Assembly (NCBI GenBank): GCA_910588875.1
Contig: CAJURT010000031.1
Span: 1 to 43,688, forward strand
DNA: 43,688 nucleotides
Direction: 5' to 3'
DNA from: an uncultured Lachnospiraceae bacterium
Lineage (GTDB): Bacteria > Bacillota > Clostridia > Lachnospirales > Lachnospiraceae
The first letter of the stretch is position 1; each line of letters opens with the position of its first letter. The notes below the pieces were generated by a model, which made no database searches, was not told where the DNA came from, and saw only the letters and a list, made by a program, of their open reading frames with translations. Below are positions 24,993 through 32,506 of this stretch, piece by piece. The translations under genes and the position numbers were made by a program.

Positions 24993-25541
24993 TCAAGCCA
25001 TCTGCAGCTGAGAAAGCTCCTTCTTCATCTCATAGAGCCGTGTGCGGATACTGCTGTCCACCACCCGGTCACCGATCCGGATTACCATCCCCCCGATCAG
25101 GGCCGGTTCCACCTGATAATCCGTCTCAAGCATCACATAATCCGTGACTGCCAGCAGCTTTTCCTGAAGGCGGTTCTTCTGATCCTCGCTCAGTTCCACC
25201 GCACTGGTCACCGATACGGTTCCTATCCGCTTAAACTCCTTTACCCGCTGGATAAAGTAAGAGAATATAGGCAGCAGGTCATTCTGCCTGTCCTTCTCCA
25301 CCACTACTGCCAAAAAGCCCATCAGTTCTTCCTCCACCCGTCCTTCAAAAACCTGGTGGATAATGGAAGCCTTCTCCTCCTTGACAATCCGCGGGTTGTT
25401 GAGAAGTGCCATCAGCTCCGGATTCCCCTCCAGGACAGGAACCAGAGATACGACCTCCTCATAGATCACATCCATACGTTCCTTCTCCATGGCGGTCTCA
25501 AACAATGCATCCCCGTACACCTTTGACACTAGCTTTGCCAT
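24993..25541 (-). CDS. atpH: ATP synthase F1 delta subunit
   Basis: A 182-residue peripheral-stalk subunit. 'KLVSKVYGDALFETAMEK' at the N-terminus and 'GGMVIRIGDRVVDSSIRTRLYEMKKELS' at the C-terminus are the conserved ends of the OSCP/delta family. It overlaps atpF by 13 nt, indicating translational coupling. Confidence 0.96.
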   Translation of the reverse strand: MAKLVSKVYGDALFETAMEKERMDVIYEEVVSLVPVLEGNPELMALLNNPRIVKEEKASIIHQVFEGRVEEELMGFLAVVVEKDRQNDLLPIFSYFIQRVKEFKRIGTVSVTSAVELSEDQKNRLQEKLLAVTDYVMLETDYQVEPALIGGMVIRIGDRVVDSSIRTRLYEMKKELSQLQMA

Positions 25542-26044
25542 GTACTCTCACCCATTTCCTTCAAAGTCTCGTCAATCAGAGCATTCTGAATCGTTATGTC
25601 AATAGAACTGCCCACTGCCTTCTGTGCCATCAGCGCGGCAATATTCACCACATCCTGCTTCAGGTCATCCATGGCTTTCTTCTTCTCCAGCTCGATCTCC
25701 CGGTTGGCTCGCTCGATGATACGGGACGCCTCCGCCCTCGCCTCGTCCAGGATCTCCGCCTCCCGGTTCTTGGCCTTCTTCCTCGCCGTCTCCAGAATAT
25801 CCTCTGCTTCTTTGTTCACACTCTTAAGCTTCGCCTCATACTCCTCCCTGAGGGCACTGGCACTGGCCATATCGCCGGCAGCGGAAGCGAGTTCATCCGC
25901 GATCTTCTTTTTCCGCCTCTCCAGCACGTCACGCACCGGATTGAAGAGCAGATAGGATAAACAGAAGAACAATATGAAGATATTGATACCGGTCAGCACC
26001 GCATCATGCAGCAGCTGTGGATCAAATCCTATCAGTCTGTCCAA
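25529..26044 (-). CDS. atpF: ATP synthase F0 b subunit
   Basis: A 171-residue stator subunit. One membrane helix near the N-terminus ('NIFILFFCLSYLLFNPVRDVL') is followed by a long charged amphipathic helix rich in E, K, R and A (about 40-150), as expected for the dimeric peripheral stalk. Confidence 0.95.
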   Translation of the reverse strand: MDRLIGFDPQLLHDAVLTGINIFILFFCLSYLLFNPVRDVLERRKKKIADELASAAGDMASASALREEYEAKLKSVNKEAEDILETARKKAKNREAEILDEARAEASRIIERANREIELEKKKAMDDLKQDVVNIAALMAQKAVGSSIDITIQNALIDETLKEMGESTWQS

Positions 26045-26082
26045 ATCTTAAGCCTCCTTTCGTTCCGATTCCCTCCCGGTCT

Positions 26083-26343
26083 TTAAGCGCCGAAAGGCTT
26101 AACGAACATCAGGATAATGGCAACAACCAGACCATACAGACCAGTGGTCTCGGCAACTGCCTGGCCCAGAAGCATGGTAGAGGTGATATCGGATTTCGCA
26201 CCCGGATTGCGGCCCACAGCAGAAGCGCCGTGTCCTGCAGCGATACCCTGTCCGACACCAGGTCCGATACCGGCGATCATCGCCAGACCTGCACCGATTG
26301 CGGAACAACCAAAGATAAAGTCCTGTCCTGAGATACCATTCAT
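26083..26343 (-). CDS. atpE: ATP synthase F0 c subunit, sodium-type ligand set
   Basis: An 86-residue rotor-ring subunit: two membrane helices joined by the loop GRNPGAKSD (R45, N46, P47). The ion-binding carboxylate is Glu65. The residues known to coordinate sodium in Ilyobacter tartaricus (Q32, V63, E65, S66, Y70) are Q32, V63, E65, T66 and Y70 here, with identical numbering, so sodium coupling is predicted. A Pro at position 28 is also shared. It lies 89 nt after atpB. Confidence 0.96.
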   Translation of the reverse strand: MNGISGQDFIFGCSAIGAGLAMIAGIGPGVGQGIAAGHGASAVGRNPGAKSDITSTMLLGQAVAETTGLYGLVVAIILMFVKPFGA

Positions 26344-26431
26344 AGTAAAATTCCTCCTAAAAATAATATGTGATTAATAAAACTACCTTCTTAAGCGCCG
26401 GGTATCCCGGCCTGTGGAGTGTGTCAAAGCA

Positions 26432-27133
26432 TTACTCCATCTTGTCATTGATATAAACCATGGTCAGCATACAGAACACATAGGTCTGTATGGCGCCGGA
26501 AAATACGTCACAATAAACGTGAAGCGCCGCCGGAATACCGATATTGACAAAAATCGGCATCATCCCATACCAGAGTCCCATGATAATTACGCCTGAAAGC
26601 AGGTTCGCGAACAGACGCAGGGATATGGAAAGCGGATTGGCCAGTTCTCCGATCAGGTTAATCGGGAAGAGAATCGGCGTCGGCTCAAACAGGCTGGTAA
26701 AATGTCTCAGCTTACGATTCTTAATTCCCTGATAGTTGACAATAAAGAATGTAAACATACCCAACAGGAACGTCACACCATAATCCGCGGTAGGTGCACG
26801 GAGTCCCAGAAGTCCGCTTAAATTGCAGAACAGAATAAACAGGAAAATCGTTCCGATATAATTCACGAATTTCTTCGCATTCCCTGCCAGAATCCCGTCC
26901 GCCATCTTCTGAAGCATCTCATACGCATATTCCAGTACATTCTGGAATGTGCCCGGCACATCTCCGGCCTTTTTCAGTGTGCGGTTGGCAAGCACTGCAA
27001 TCAGCAGAATCAGAACCGTGACAATCCACATCCCTATCGTCGTTGTTGTGATCCAAAAATCCTGACCAAACATCTGATACTTTAAAACACCATGTATCAT
27101 AAAGTCCGGCTCATGAGCGATCAGCATCCCCAT
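26432..27133 (-). CDS. atpB: ATP synthase F0 a subunit
   Basis: A 233-residue membrane stator subunit that forms the ion half-channels. The penultimate-helix region 'LANPLSISLRLFANLLSGVIIMG' contains the essential Arg, and 'LQTYVFCMLTMVYI'-like sequence (here 'AIQTYVFCMLTMVYIND') ends the protein. AAGGAGGAC lies before the ATG. Confidence 0.96.
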   Translation of the reverse strand: MGMLIAHEPDFMIHGVLKYQMFGQDFWITTTTIGMWIVTVLILLIAVLANRTLKKAGDVPGTFQNVLEYAYEMLQKMADGILAGNAKKFVNYIGTIFLFILFCNLSGLLGLRAPTADYGVTFLLGMFTFFIVNYQGIKNRKLRHFTSLFEPTPILFPINLIGELANPLSISLRLFANLLSGVIIMGLWYGMMPIFVNIGIPAALHVYCDVFSGAIQTYVFCMLTMVYINDKME

Positions 27134-27188
27134 ATATTGTCCTCCTTTCTTCTAAAGATAACTGCCTCCGCCGAAATAAGCGGCGGCT

Positions 27189-27647
27189 TCATGGTTCTTC
27201 CGTTCTGGAATTCTCCCCTCCCACGGTTGTGTGCGGTTCGTCTTCTCTGGCAAAAATCCTGTGAATCAGCGGCTGCAGGTATGCGCCCGCTTTCATGCCC
27301 ATGGCTCCGATCACCATGGCCAGAAGATCCACCCGGAACACTCTCCAGCAGCAAAACAACGCTGCCACCAGCACTACTTTCCGGATCATACTCTGAATAA
27401 TCGTAGTCCTGCTGGCATAACTCTCATTCTGGCTTTCCAGTGCCCTCTCTGTCGTCAGCGCCATATGAATCAGCATCAGTATGGCTCCGACCGCTCCTGC
27501 CAGGAGTCCTCCCAATACCGGAAGTACCGGATAGGAAATCCCGGGCAGAAACACCCATGCAAGCACACCCAGCAACAAATTATACAAGACAATGCCGACG
27601 GACATCTCAAAAAGAAGTTTCCTCGTTGACCTGCTCAGCCATTCCAT
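27189..27647 (-). CDS. atpI: ATP synthase subunit I (AtpI-type assembly protein)
   Basis: A 152-residue small membrane protein with four hydrophobic segments, located directly upstream of atpB. Family members assist assembly of the c-ring or magnesium supply (established, role still debated). 'GGLLAGAVGAILMLIHMALTTERAL' and 'YASRTTIIQSMIRKVVLVAALF' are the conserved helices. GGGAGG lies nine nt before the ATG. Its sequence is weakly conserved in general, so the name rests on position plus topology. Confidence 0.75.
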   Translation of the reverse strand: MEWLSRSTRKLLFEMSVGIVLYNLLLGVLAWVFLPGISYPVLPVLGGLLAGAVGAILMLIHMALTTERALESQNESYASRTTIIQSMIRKVVLVAALFCCWRVFRVDLLAMVIGAMGMKAGAYLQPLIHRIFAREDEPHTTVGGENSRTEEP

Positions 27648-27776
27648 TCCTGCATGCCTCCCTGTTTGCCGCCTGTCTCCCTTTCTTTGCCTGACCTCCG
27701 AGCCTCAGATCGTGTCTGAACATCCATTCCAAAGCACAAATCACCTGTTCTTTTGCTTCTTCGGACCCTCCGGACT

Positions 27777-28091
27777 CTATGGCTGATTCCGCCGAATCCG
27801 GCTCGGCTGCTTCGGCCTGCTGCTTCCGGTTCGTTCCTTCTGGCTCTCTCTCTCTTGCAGAATCGCCTCATCCTCTCTGCATTCCTGCATAAGAGTCCGC
27901 ATTGCCAGATGCCAGGCGCTCTTTGCACCTGCCAGCACTCCCAGAATCAGCAACGGCACCAATGTCTTCATCCCATATCGGGAATCCACCTGATACCCAA
28001 TGAATATGCACAAAAAAATGGGAGCCAGAACACTGATGCCCAGCTGCGTTACCATGGCCAGGTTCCGAAATACGCTTTTTTTATATTTCAC
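27777..28091 (-). CDS. atpZ: AtpZ-type protein at the head of the atp operon
   Basis: A 104-residue membrane protein with two hydrophobic segments, the first gene of the atp operon. 'FRNLAMVTQLGISVLAPIFLCIFIGYQVDSRYG' is the AtpZ/AtpI (F0F1-ATPase, magnesium/calcium-transport-linked) signature, and the C-terminal 30 residues are a basic, charged tail. I place the start at GTG 28091, which has GGAAGGAG before it. An upstream ATG at 28157 would translate through the promoter and has no RBS. Confidence 0.82.
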   Translation of the reverse strand: MKYKKSVFRNLAMVTQLGISVLAPIFLCIFIGYQVDSRYGMKTLVPLLILGVLAGAKSAWHLAMRTLMQECREDEAILQERESQKERTGSSRPKQPSRIRRNQP

Positions 28092-28127
28092 GCGCCCACT
28101 CCTTCCTGCATTTTGCATGTGTTCTAT

Positions 28128-28156
28128 ATTATAACCAATCTTTTCCGATTTGTCCA
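28128..28156 (-). promoter_or_regulatory. Predicted promoter of the atp operon
   Basis: Minus strand: -35 TGGACA (28151-28156), 17-nt spacer, -10 TATAAT (28128-28133, full consensus). The atpZ start at 28091 lies 30 nt downstream of the predicted start site. Confidence 0.75.
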
Positions 28157-28204
28157 TGATTGTTGCAAAAGAAACAAGAAATCCTGATAAATCACAATTT
28201 CCGC

Positions 28205-28233
28205 TGGACTTCTTTGTTGTTTTTTACTATAAT
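28205..28233 (+). promoter_or_regulatory. Predicted promoter of the BTAD-type regulator gene
   Basis: -35 TGGACT (28205-28210), 17-nt spacer, -10 TATAAT (28228-28233). It is divergent from the atp promoter, whose -35 is nearly the same. Confidence 0.6.
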
Positions 28234-28290
28234 AATCCCATAGTTATCCCGTATAGTTAGTTTTTATGCAACAGCAACAAGTTCCAATCC

Positions 28291-28314
28291 GCATATGCTG
28301 GCTTCAGCATATGC
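28291..28314 (+). promoter_or_regulatory. Perfect hairpin in the 5' leader of the BTAD-type regulator
   Basis: GCATATGCTG, a 4-nt loop GCTT, then CAGCATATGC: ten perfect base pairs. It ends 29 nt before the start codon at 28344, in the untranslated leader. It could act as an RNA hairpin or as a DNA operator. Confidence 0.75.
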
Positions 28315-28343
28315 ACAGATACCAAAAAAGAATGGTGATTTCT

Positions 28344-29543
28344 ATGAATAATTTATCAGCACAAGTTCAGATGCTCGGCGGTTTTCGTCTCACCATCGGA
28401 GATATTTCCATCACTAACAAAGTCCAGCAAGCCAAAAAGCCCTGGACCATCCTTGAATACCTGGTTTATTATCACAGCCGGGAGATTCCTTCCGATGAAC
28501 TAGTCGGCATTATCTGGCCGGAAGATAACAATGTCAACCCGGCCAATGCGTTAAAGACCCTGATTTTCCGCACCCGCAAATTGTTGGAACCCTTCAAGCT
28601 TTCCACACAGCAGCTGATCACCCAAAACCACGGCACATACTGCTGGAACCCGGAAGTCAGCCTGTCCCTTGACACATCGGAATTTGAATCTTTGTATAAG
28701 CAAAGCTGCCAGCCCGGCCTCCCCGAGAGCCAGCAGCTTGAGTTTCTGCTGAAGGCCCTTGCCCTTTATAAAGGCGATTTTCTCCCGAAAGCTGCCTGGG
28801 AGCCATGGGTGATACCCATCAGCCGCCATTACCACAGTATATTTGTCCGCGCCGTGATGCAGGCAGTGGAACTGCTCCTCAAGGATGAGCAATGGGATTC
28901 CATCATCCGGCTGTGCCGCCACGCTGTCTCCGTGGAGGCTCTCAATGAGGATTTCCAGTACTATTATATCTATGCCCTTTTTAGCAGCGGCCGCCAACGC
29001 CAGGCATTGGAGCAATACCGTGTCATGGTCGATTCTTTTTACAATGAATTCGCCATCACCCCTTCTGAGCGGATGGCGAACCTTTATAAGCTGATCCAGG
29101 ACCGGGAACACGGGGTTAATACCGACCTTTCCCTGATCCAAAAATCCATGCAGGAAAGCCAGCAGTCTCTGGGTGCTTATTTCTGCGAATTCACTGTATT
29201 CCGCGATATCTACCAGCTGGAACGGCGGGCAATCGCACGGACAGGAGATTCTATTTTCCTTGGCCTGCTTACCCTGTCCCAGGAAGATGGCAGTCTTCCC
29301 AAAGCTTCTGTACTGACGCGGGCTATGGGGCACTTAGGCAATGCCGCCACCGGCTCCCTCCGGCATGGGGATGTCTACACCCGATACAGCGTGAGCCAGT
29401 ATATGATCCTTCTCCCTTCCGCATCCTATGAAAATGGCGAGATGGTGATGCAACGGATTATCCGGAATTACAAAAAAGCATATTTGCGCAAAGATATCAT
29501 TGTCCACTATTCCCTGCAGGCAGTGGCACCTATCGAAAATTAA
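28344..29543 (+). CDS. BTAD-type transcriptional regulator with degenerate GGDEF-like C-terminus
   Basis: A 399-residue regulator. The N-terminal winged helix (about 5-100, 'MLGGFRLTIGDISI', 'ILEYLVYYHSREIPSDELVGIIWPED', 'NALKTLIFRTRKLLE') is of the SARP/OmpR type, and the bacterial transcriptional activation domain follows (about 110-250; 'ALALYKGDFLP', 'FQYYYIYALFSSGRQRQALEQYR', with TPSERMANLYKLI). The last 115 residues look like a GGDEF fold in which the signature is replaced: RYSVSQYMILLP (347-358) stands where RYGGDEFVVLLP is usual. It is probably not a cyclase. Start at 28344 by GGTGATTTCT; an upstream ATG would include the leader hairpin. It is divergent from atp and convergent with the three-repeat protein. 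Confidence 0.82.
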   Translation: MNNLSAQVQMLGGFRLTIGDISITNKVQQAKKPWTILEYLVYYHSREIPSDELVGIIWPEDNNVNPANALKTLIFRTRKLLEPFKLSTQQLITQNHGTYCWNPEVSLSLDTSEFESLYKQSCQPGLPESQQLEFLLKALALYKGDFLPKAAWEPWVIPISRHYHSIFVRAVMQAVELLLKDEQWDSIIRLCRHAVSVEALNEDFQYYYIYALFSSGRQRQALEQYRVMVDSFYNEFAITPSERMANLYKLIQDREHGVNTDLSLIQKSMQESQQSLGAYFCEFTVFRDIYQLERRAIARTGDSIFLGLLTLSQEDGSLPKASVLTRAMGHLGNAATGSLRHGDVYTRYSVSQYMILLPSASYENGEMVMQRIIRNYKKAYLRKDIIVHYSLQAVAPIEN

Positions 29544-29560
29544 TATCTGCCGCCATATCA

Positions 29561-29592
29561 AATCCCCGGCTGTTTTAACTCAGCCGGGGATT
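29561..29592. terminator. Bidirectional hairpin between convergent genes
   Basis: Perfect 12-bp arms AATCCCCGGCTG (29561-29572) and CAGCCGGGGATT (29581-29592) with an 8-nt loop. It lies between the regulator stop (29543) and the stop of the minus-strand gene (29612). T-runs are short on both sides. Confidence 0.75.
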
Positions 29593-29611
29593 CCCTTAAA
29601 ATATCCTCTTC

Positions 29612-30349
29612 TTAAACTGCCTCTGTCTGTCCCTCCCAGCTGCCCTGGTTCCGGACTGCGCCCCCCATCATGCTGATCAGTTCCAGAAAACTCCGGAAAT
29701 TGACCTGCTTCCGGTATTCCTTCCAATATAATGTCCCCTGGCATGTGCCATGTTCATAAAACATGGGGCGGATCATAAACGTCTGGCTTCTGCCCTCTCT
29801 CCGGAACCGATATACCAGTGTATCCGGCAAAACCTTCATTTTTTCGGGGCAGTTCACCACAATTCCGAGATACCGTTCCAGGCACTCCCGGCAACTCTCT
29901 TCCTCCCTGGCAGCCTTATGGTCCGGGGCGCCGCCTAAATCTCCCTCCAGATAAGCCACCAGCCGGAAAAAGCTGGAAAAGGAGTACATCTCCCCATCAC
30001 TTTTGCTGACCGTCCCCTGCCAGCTGGCATTCTGGCGCTGAGTCACCCGGATCTGATAAGTACCGGCAGTGTCAGCCTCCATCGGCAGTTCCTCAAGGAT
30101 ACCTTCCCATTCCAGGTCTGCTTTCCCGGAAAAAAGTTCCCTTCTGTCCATCACAGGACGCGGATACTGCAGCTGCGCAAAATACCGTTCCATCAACCAT
30201 GCCAATTCATAATAACCAATAAAACGAACCCCTGTGCGTCCTTCTCCCCGGCACAATACCCCTTCTATCTGCCTGCCTTCTTGCCGGTCAACGGCAATTG
30301 TAAAGATACGCTCGCTATCATATAATCTGCTTTTATAGGATATCGCCAT
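29612..30349 (-). CDS. Unknown protein with three internal repeats
   Basis: A 245-residue protein that I do not recognise; no signal peptide or membrane segment was seen. Three units of about 40 residues (15-54, 97-135, 190-229) share the pattern aromatic-x-Ile, 12 residues to a Gly after Gln/Glu (positions 30, 112, 205), 12-13 residues to Phe (43, 124, 218) and six to Leu (49, 130, 224). The first is divergent, the last two are closer ('WQGTVSKSDGEMYSFSSFFRL' style). The unit resembles a small beta-beta-alpha module. GGGGGTAT lies before the ATG. It is convergent with the BTAD-type regulator, and its own promoter region carries a palindrome. Confidence 0.7.
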   Translation of the reverse strand: MAISYKSRLYDSERIFTIAVDRQEGRQIEGVLCRGEGRTGVRFIGYYELAWLMERYFAQLQYPRPVMDRRELFSGKADLEWEGILEELPMEADTAGTYQIRVTQRQNASWQGTVSKSDGEMYSFSSFFRLVAYLEGDLGGAPDHKAAREEESCRECLERYLGIVVNCPEKMKVLPDTLVYRFRREGRSQTFMIRPMFYEHGTCQGTLYWKEYRKQVNFRSFLELISMMGGAVRNQGSWEGQTEAV

Positions 30350-30393
30350 ATACCGTAATACCCCCTGTCATCAAAAATCAAAACCAACCTGGT

Positions 30394-30435
30394 AATAGAT
30401 ATTATCTATTCTACCATAAATTAAAAGATTTTGAA
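30394..30435 (-). promoter_or_regulatory. Putative promoter with operator palindrome for the three-repeat gene
   Basis: AATAGAT-ATT-ATCTATT (30394-30410) is a perfect palindrome with 7-bp arms. On the minus strand it overlaps a -10-like TAGAAT (30408-30413), with a weak -35-like TTCAAA (30430-30435) 16 nt away. A repressor bound there would block the promoter. Confidence 0.45.
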
Positions 30436-30486
30436 ACATATTTTTTATAAAAACTTAGCAAACGTTTCCCGTTCCTTACATTTCCT

Positions 30487-31563
30487 TTATATGGCTTCTC
30501 CCATTTTTGCCAGTTTCGCCGCCTGGTCCGCTGCTATCAGACTTTCAATCAACTCCTGGATATCCCCGTTCATAATTGCATCGATCTTATAGAGAGTAAG
30601 CTTTATCCGATGCTCCGTCACCCGCCCCTGGGGAAAATTATAGGTGCGTATTTTTTCCGAACGGTCTCCCGTGCCGATCTGGCTCCTCCGTTCTGCAGCC
30701 TCCGCATTCATCTTTTTCTCCATCTCCAGGTCGTACAGCTTGGAGCGCAGCAGGCGGAATGCCTTCTCCTTATTCTGCAGCTGGGATTTTTCCGTCTGGC
30801 TATAAATCACAATCCCGGTAGGGATGTGGGTCAGGCGGACAGCAGAGTCCGTTGTGTTGACACATTGCCCTCCATTCCCGGAAGCCCGCATCACGTCAAT
30901 GCGGCAGTCATTCATATCAATCTGCACATCCACATCCTCCGCCTCCGGCATCACGGCCACAGTAGCCGTGGAGGTATGGATCCTTCCGCCAGATTCCGTC
31001 TCCGGCACCCGCTGCACCCGGTGCACGCCGCTCTCATATTTCATCCTGGAATAAGCCCCCTTGCCCGTAACCATGGCAACCACTTCCTTAAACCCGCCGA
31101 TGCCATTTTCATTAAGGCTGACCAGTTCCACCTTCCAGCGCTGGCTTTCTGCATAATTTACATACATCCGGTATAATTCAGAGGCAAACAAGGCCGCCTC
31201 GTCTCCTCCCGCCCCGGCGCGGATCTCCAGGATAATATTCTTTTCGTCATTCGGATCCTTTGGCAAAAGCAAAATTTTCAGTTCCTTCTCTAACTGCTCC
31301 ACCCTCTTTTTGGCGTCAGAGAGTTCCTCCTTTGCCAGTTCCCTCATCTCCTCATCGCTTTCTTCATCCAGAAGCGCCAGGCTATCCTCAATATCCTGCT
31401 TCGCCCGTTTGTATGCCTGATAGGCCTCAACAACCGGTGCCAAGTCAGACTGCTCCTTCATCAGCCTGCGGAAACGCACCTGATCCTCTGTCACCCCCGG
31501 TTCATTCAGTTCCTGCATGATCTCCTCATAATGGATCAGCATATCATCCAACCGATCAAACAT
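30487..31563 (-). CDS. prfA: Peptide chain release factor 1
   Basis: A 358-residue translation termination factor. The stop-codon recognition tripeptide region reads HRVQRVPETES (P187-E-T189, the RF1-type P-x-T) and the peptidyl-hydrolysis motif GGQ is at 231-233. The start at 31563 follows AGGAGGAAAG; the longer open frame upstream overlaps prmC and has no RBS. It follows prmC by 40 nt; PrmC methylates the Gln of this GGQ. Confidence 0.97.
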   Translation of the reverse strand: MFDRLDDMLIHYEEIMQELNEPGVTEDQVRFRRLMKEQSDLAPVVEAYQAYKRAKQDIEDSLALLDEESDEEMRELAKEELSDAKKRVEQLEKELKILLLPKDPNDEKNIILEIRAGAGGDEAALFASELYRMYVNYAESQRWKVELVSLNENGIGGFKEVVAMVTGKGAYSRMKYESGVHRVQRVPETESGGRIHTSTATVAVMPEAEDVDVQIDMNDCRIDVMRASGNGGQCVNTTDSAVRLTHIPTGIVIYSQTEKSQLQNKEKAFRLLRSKLYDLEMEKKMNAEAAERRSQIGTGDRSEKIRTYNFPQGRVTEHRIKLTLYKIDAIMNGDIQELIESLIAADQAAKLAKMGEAI

Positions 31564-31603
31564 TTTCTTTCCTCCTGACCCCACATTCTCTTTCCCTATT
31601 TTC

Positions 31604-32506
31604 TTATCCCGGCCAACAGGCAGCAACCACCCGGTCCTTTCCCGGAAGGTCCCTGCACACCCGGATATCCTGATACCCGGCCTCCTTAAGAAGGCCGCAG
31701 ACAGCCTCTCCCTGGTCAAACCCAATCTCCAGGTAAATCCTTCCGCCAGCTTTTAAATATTCACCGGCATCCGATACAATCTTTCTATAATAACTAAGGC
31801 CGTCTCCCTCGCCATCCAACGCCAGCATCGGCTCATATTCCCTCACTTCCGGCTCCAGGGATTGAATCATCTCTGTGGGGATATAAGGGGGATTCGAGGT
31901 GATCACATCATATCTCCCACCACCCTCTGGCAGGGCGGCAAACAGATCTCCGCAAAAAAGCTGTACCCTTTGCTGCTTCCTCCACTCTGGCAGCAATGTA
32001 TCCACGTTATGCTCTGCCACCTTCAGCGCTTCTCTAGAAATGTCCGTGGCCGTCACCCCAAAAAAGCATCCGCTGGCCGCCAGACTGACTGCAATGCATC
32101 CCGAACCGGTACACAAATCCAGCAAGGTTCTTTCCTGCCCCAGGGCCACTTCCTCTTTCCATCCTGCGGCATCCGCCAGCACCTGCTCCACCAGGGTCTC
32201 CGTATCCTGACGGGGAATCAGTACATGCCGGTTCACCTTAAATTCCATCCCCATAAATTCCTGGCTGCCCAGAATCTGCTGTAGCGGGCATCTTTTCCTC
32301 CTCCGGCCGATCATCTCCCGGTAAAGGCTGACTGCCTCTTCATTTTTTCTGTTTTCTTCCAATTCCTGCATCCGGTTCAGCAAGAAATGCACCATATCCA
32401 GCCCAAATGCTGCCAGCAAAAGCTGCCGGGCATCCTGCTTCGCATCCGGAGCCCCAGCCTGTTCAAGCGCACGTGTGCCTTCCGTCAAAAGGCGAAACAG
32501 CGTCAT
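31604..32506 (-). CDS. prmC: Release factor glutamine methyltransferase
   Basis: A 300-residue SAM-dependent methyltransferase that modifies the GGQ glutamine of release factors. The SAM motif 'LLDLCTGSGCIAVSLA' is at about 128-143 and the catalytic NPPY at 205-208. The start overlaps the DUF1385 stop by 4 nt. The prmC-prfA order is conserved widely. Confidence 0.96.
   Translation of the reverse strand: MTLFRLLTEGTRALEQAGAPDAKQDARQLLLAAFGLDMVHFLLNRMQELEENRKNEEAVSLYREMIGRRRKRCPLQQILGSQEFMGMEFKVNRHVLIPRQDTETLVEQVLADAAGWKEEVALGQERTLLDLCTGSGCIAVSLAASGCFFGVTATDISREALKVAEHNVDTLLPEWRKQQRVQLFCGDLFAALPEGGGRYDVITSNPPYIPTEMIQSLEPEVREYEPMLALDGEGDGLSYYRKIVSDAGEYLKAGGRIYLEIGFDQGEAVCGLLKEAGYQDIRVCRDLPGKDRVVAACWPG

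Noticed and set aside
24036..25526. Plus-strand open frame of 496 codons opposite atpA and atpH
   Set aside because: Shadow of two clear ATP synthase genes; composition is His/Leu/Gln-rich and no RBS is present.
27635..27928. Minus-strand 97-codon frame overlapping atpZ
   Set aside because: Arg/Gly-rich, overlaps atpZ in another frame, and lacks an RBS; it looks like a shadow.
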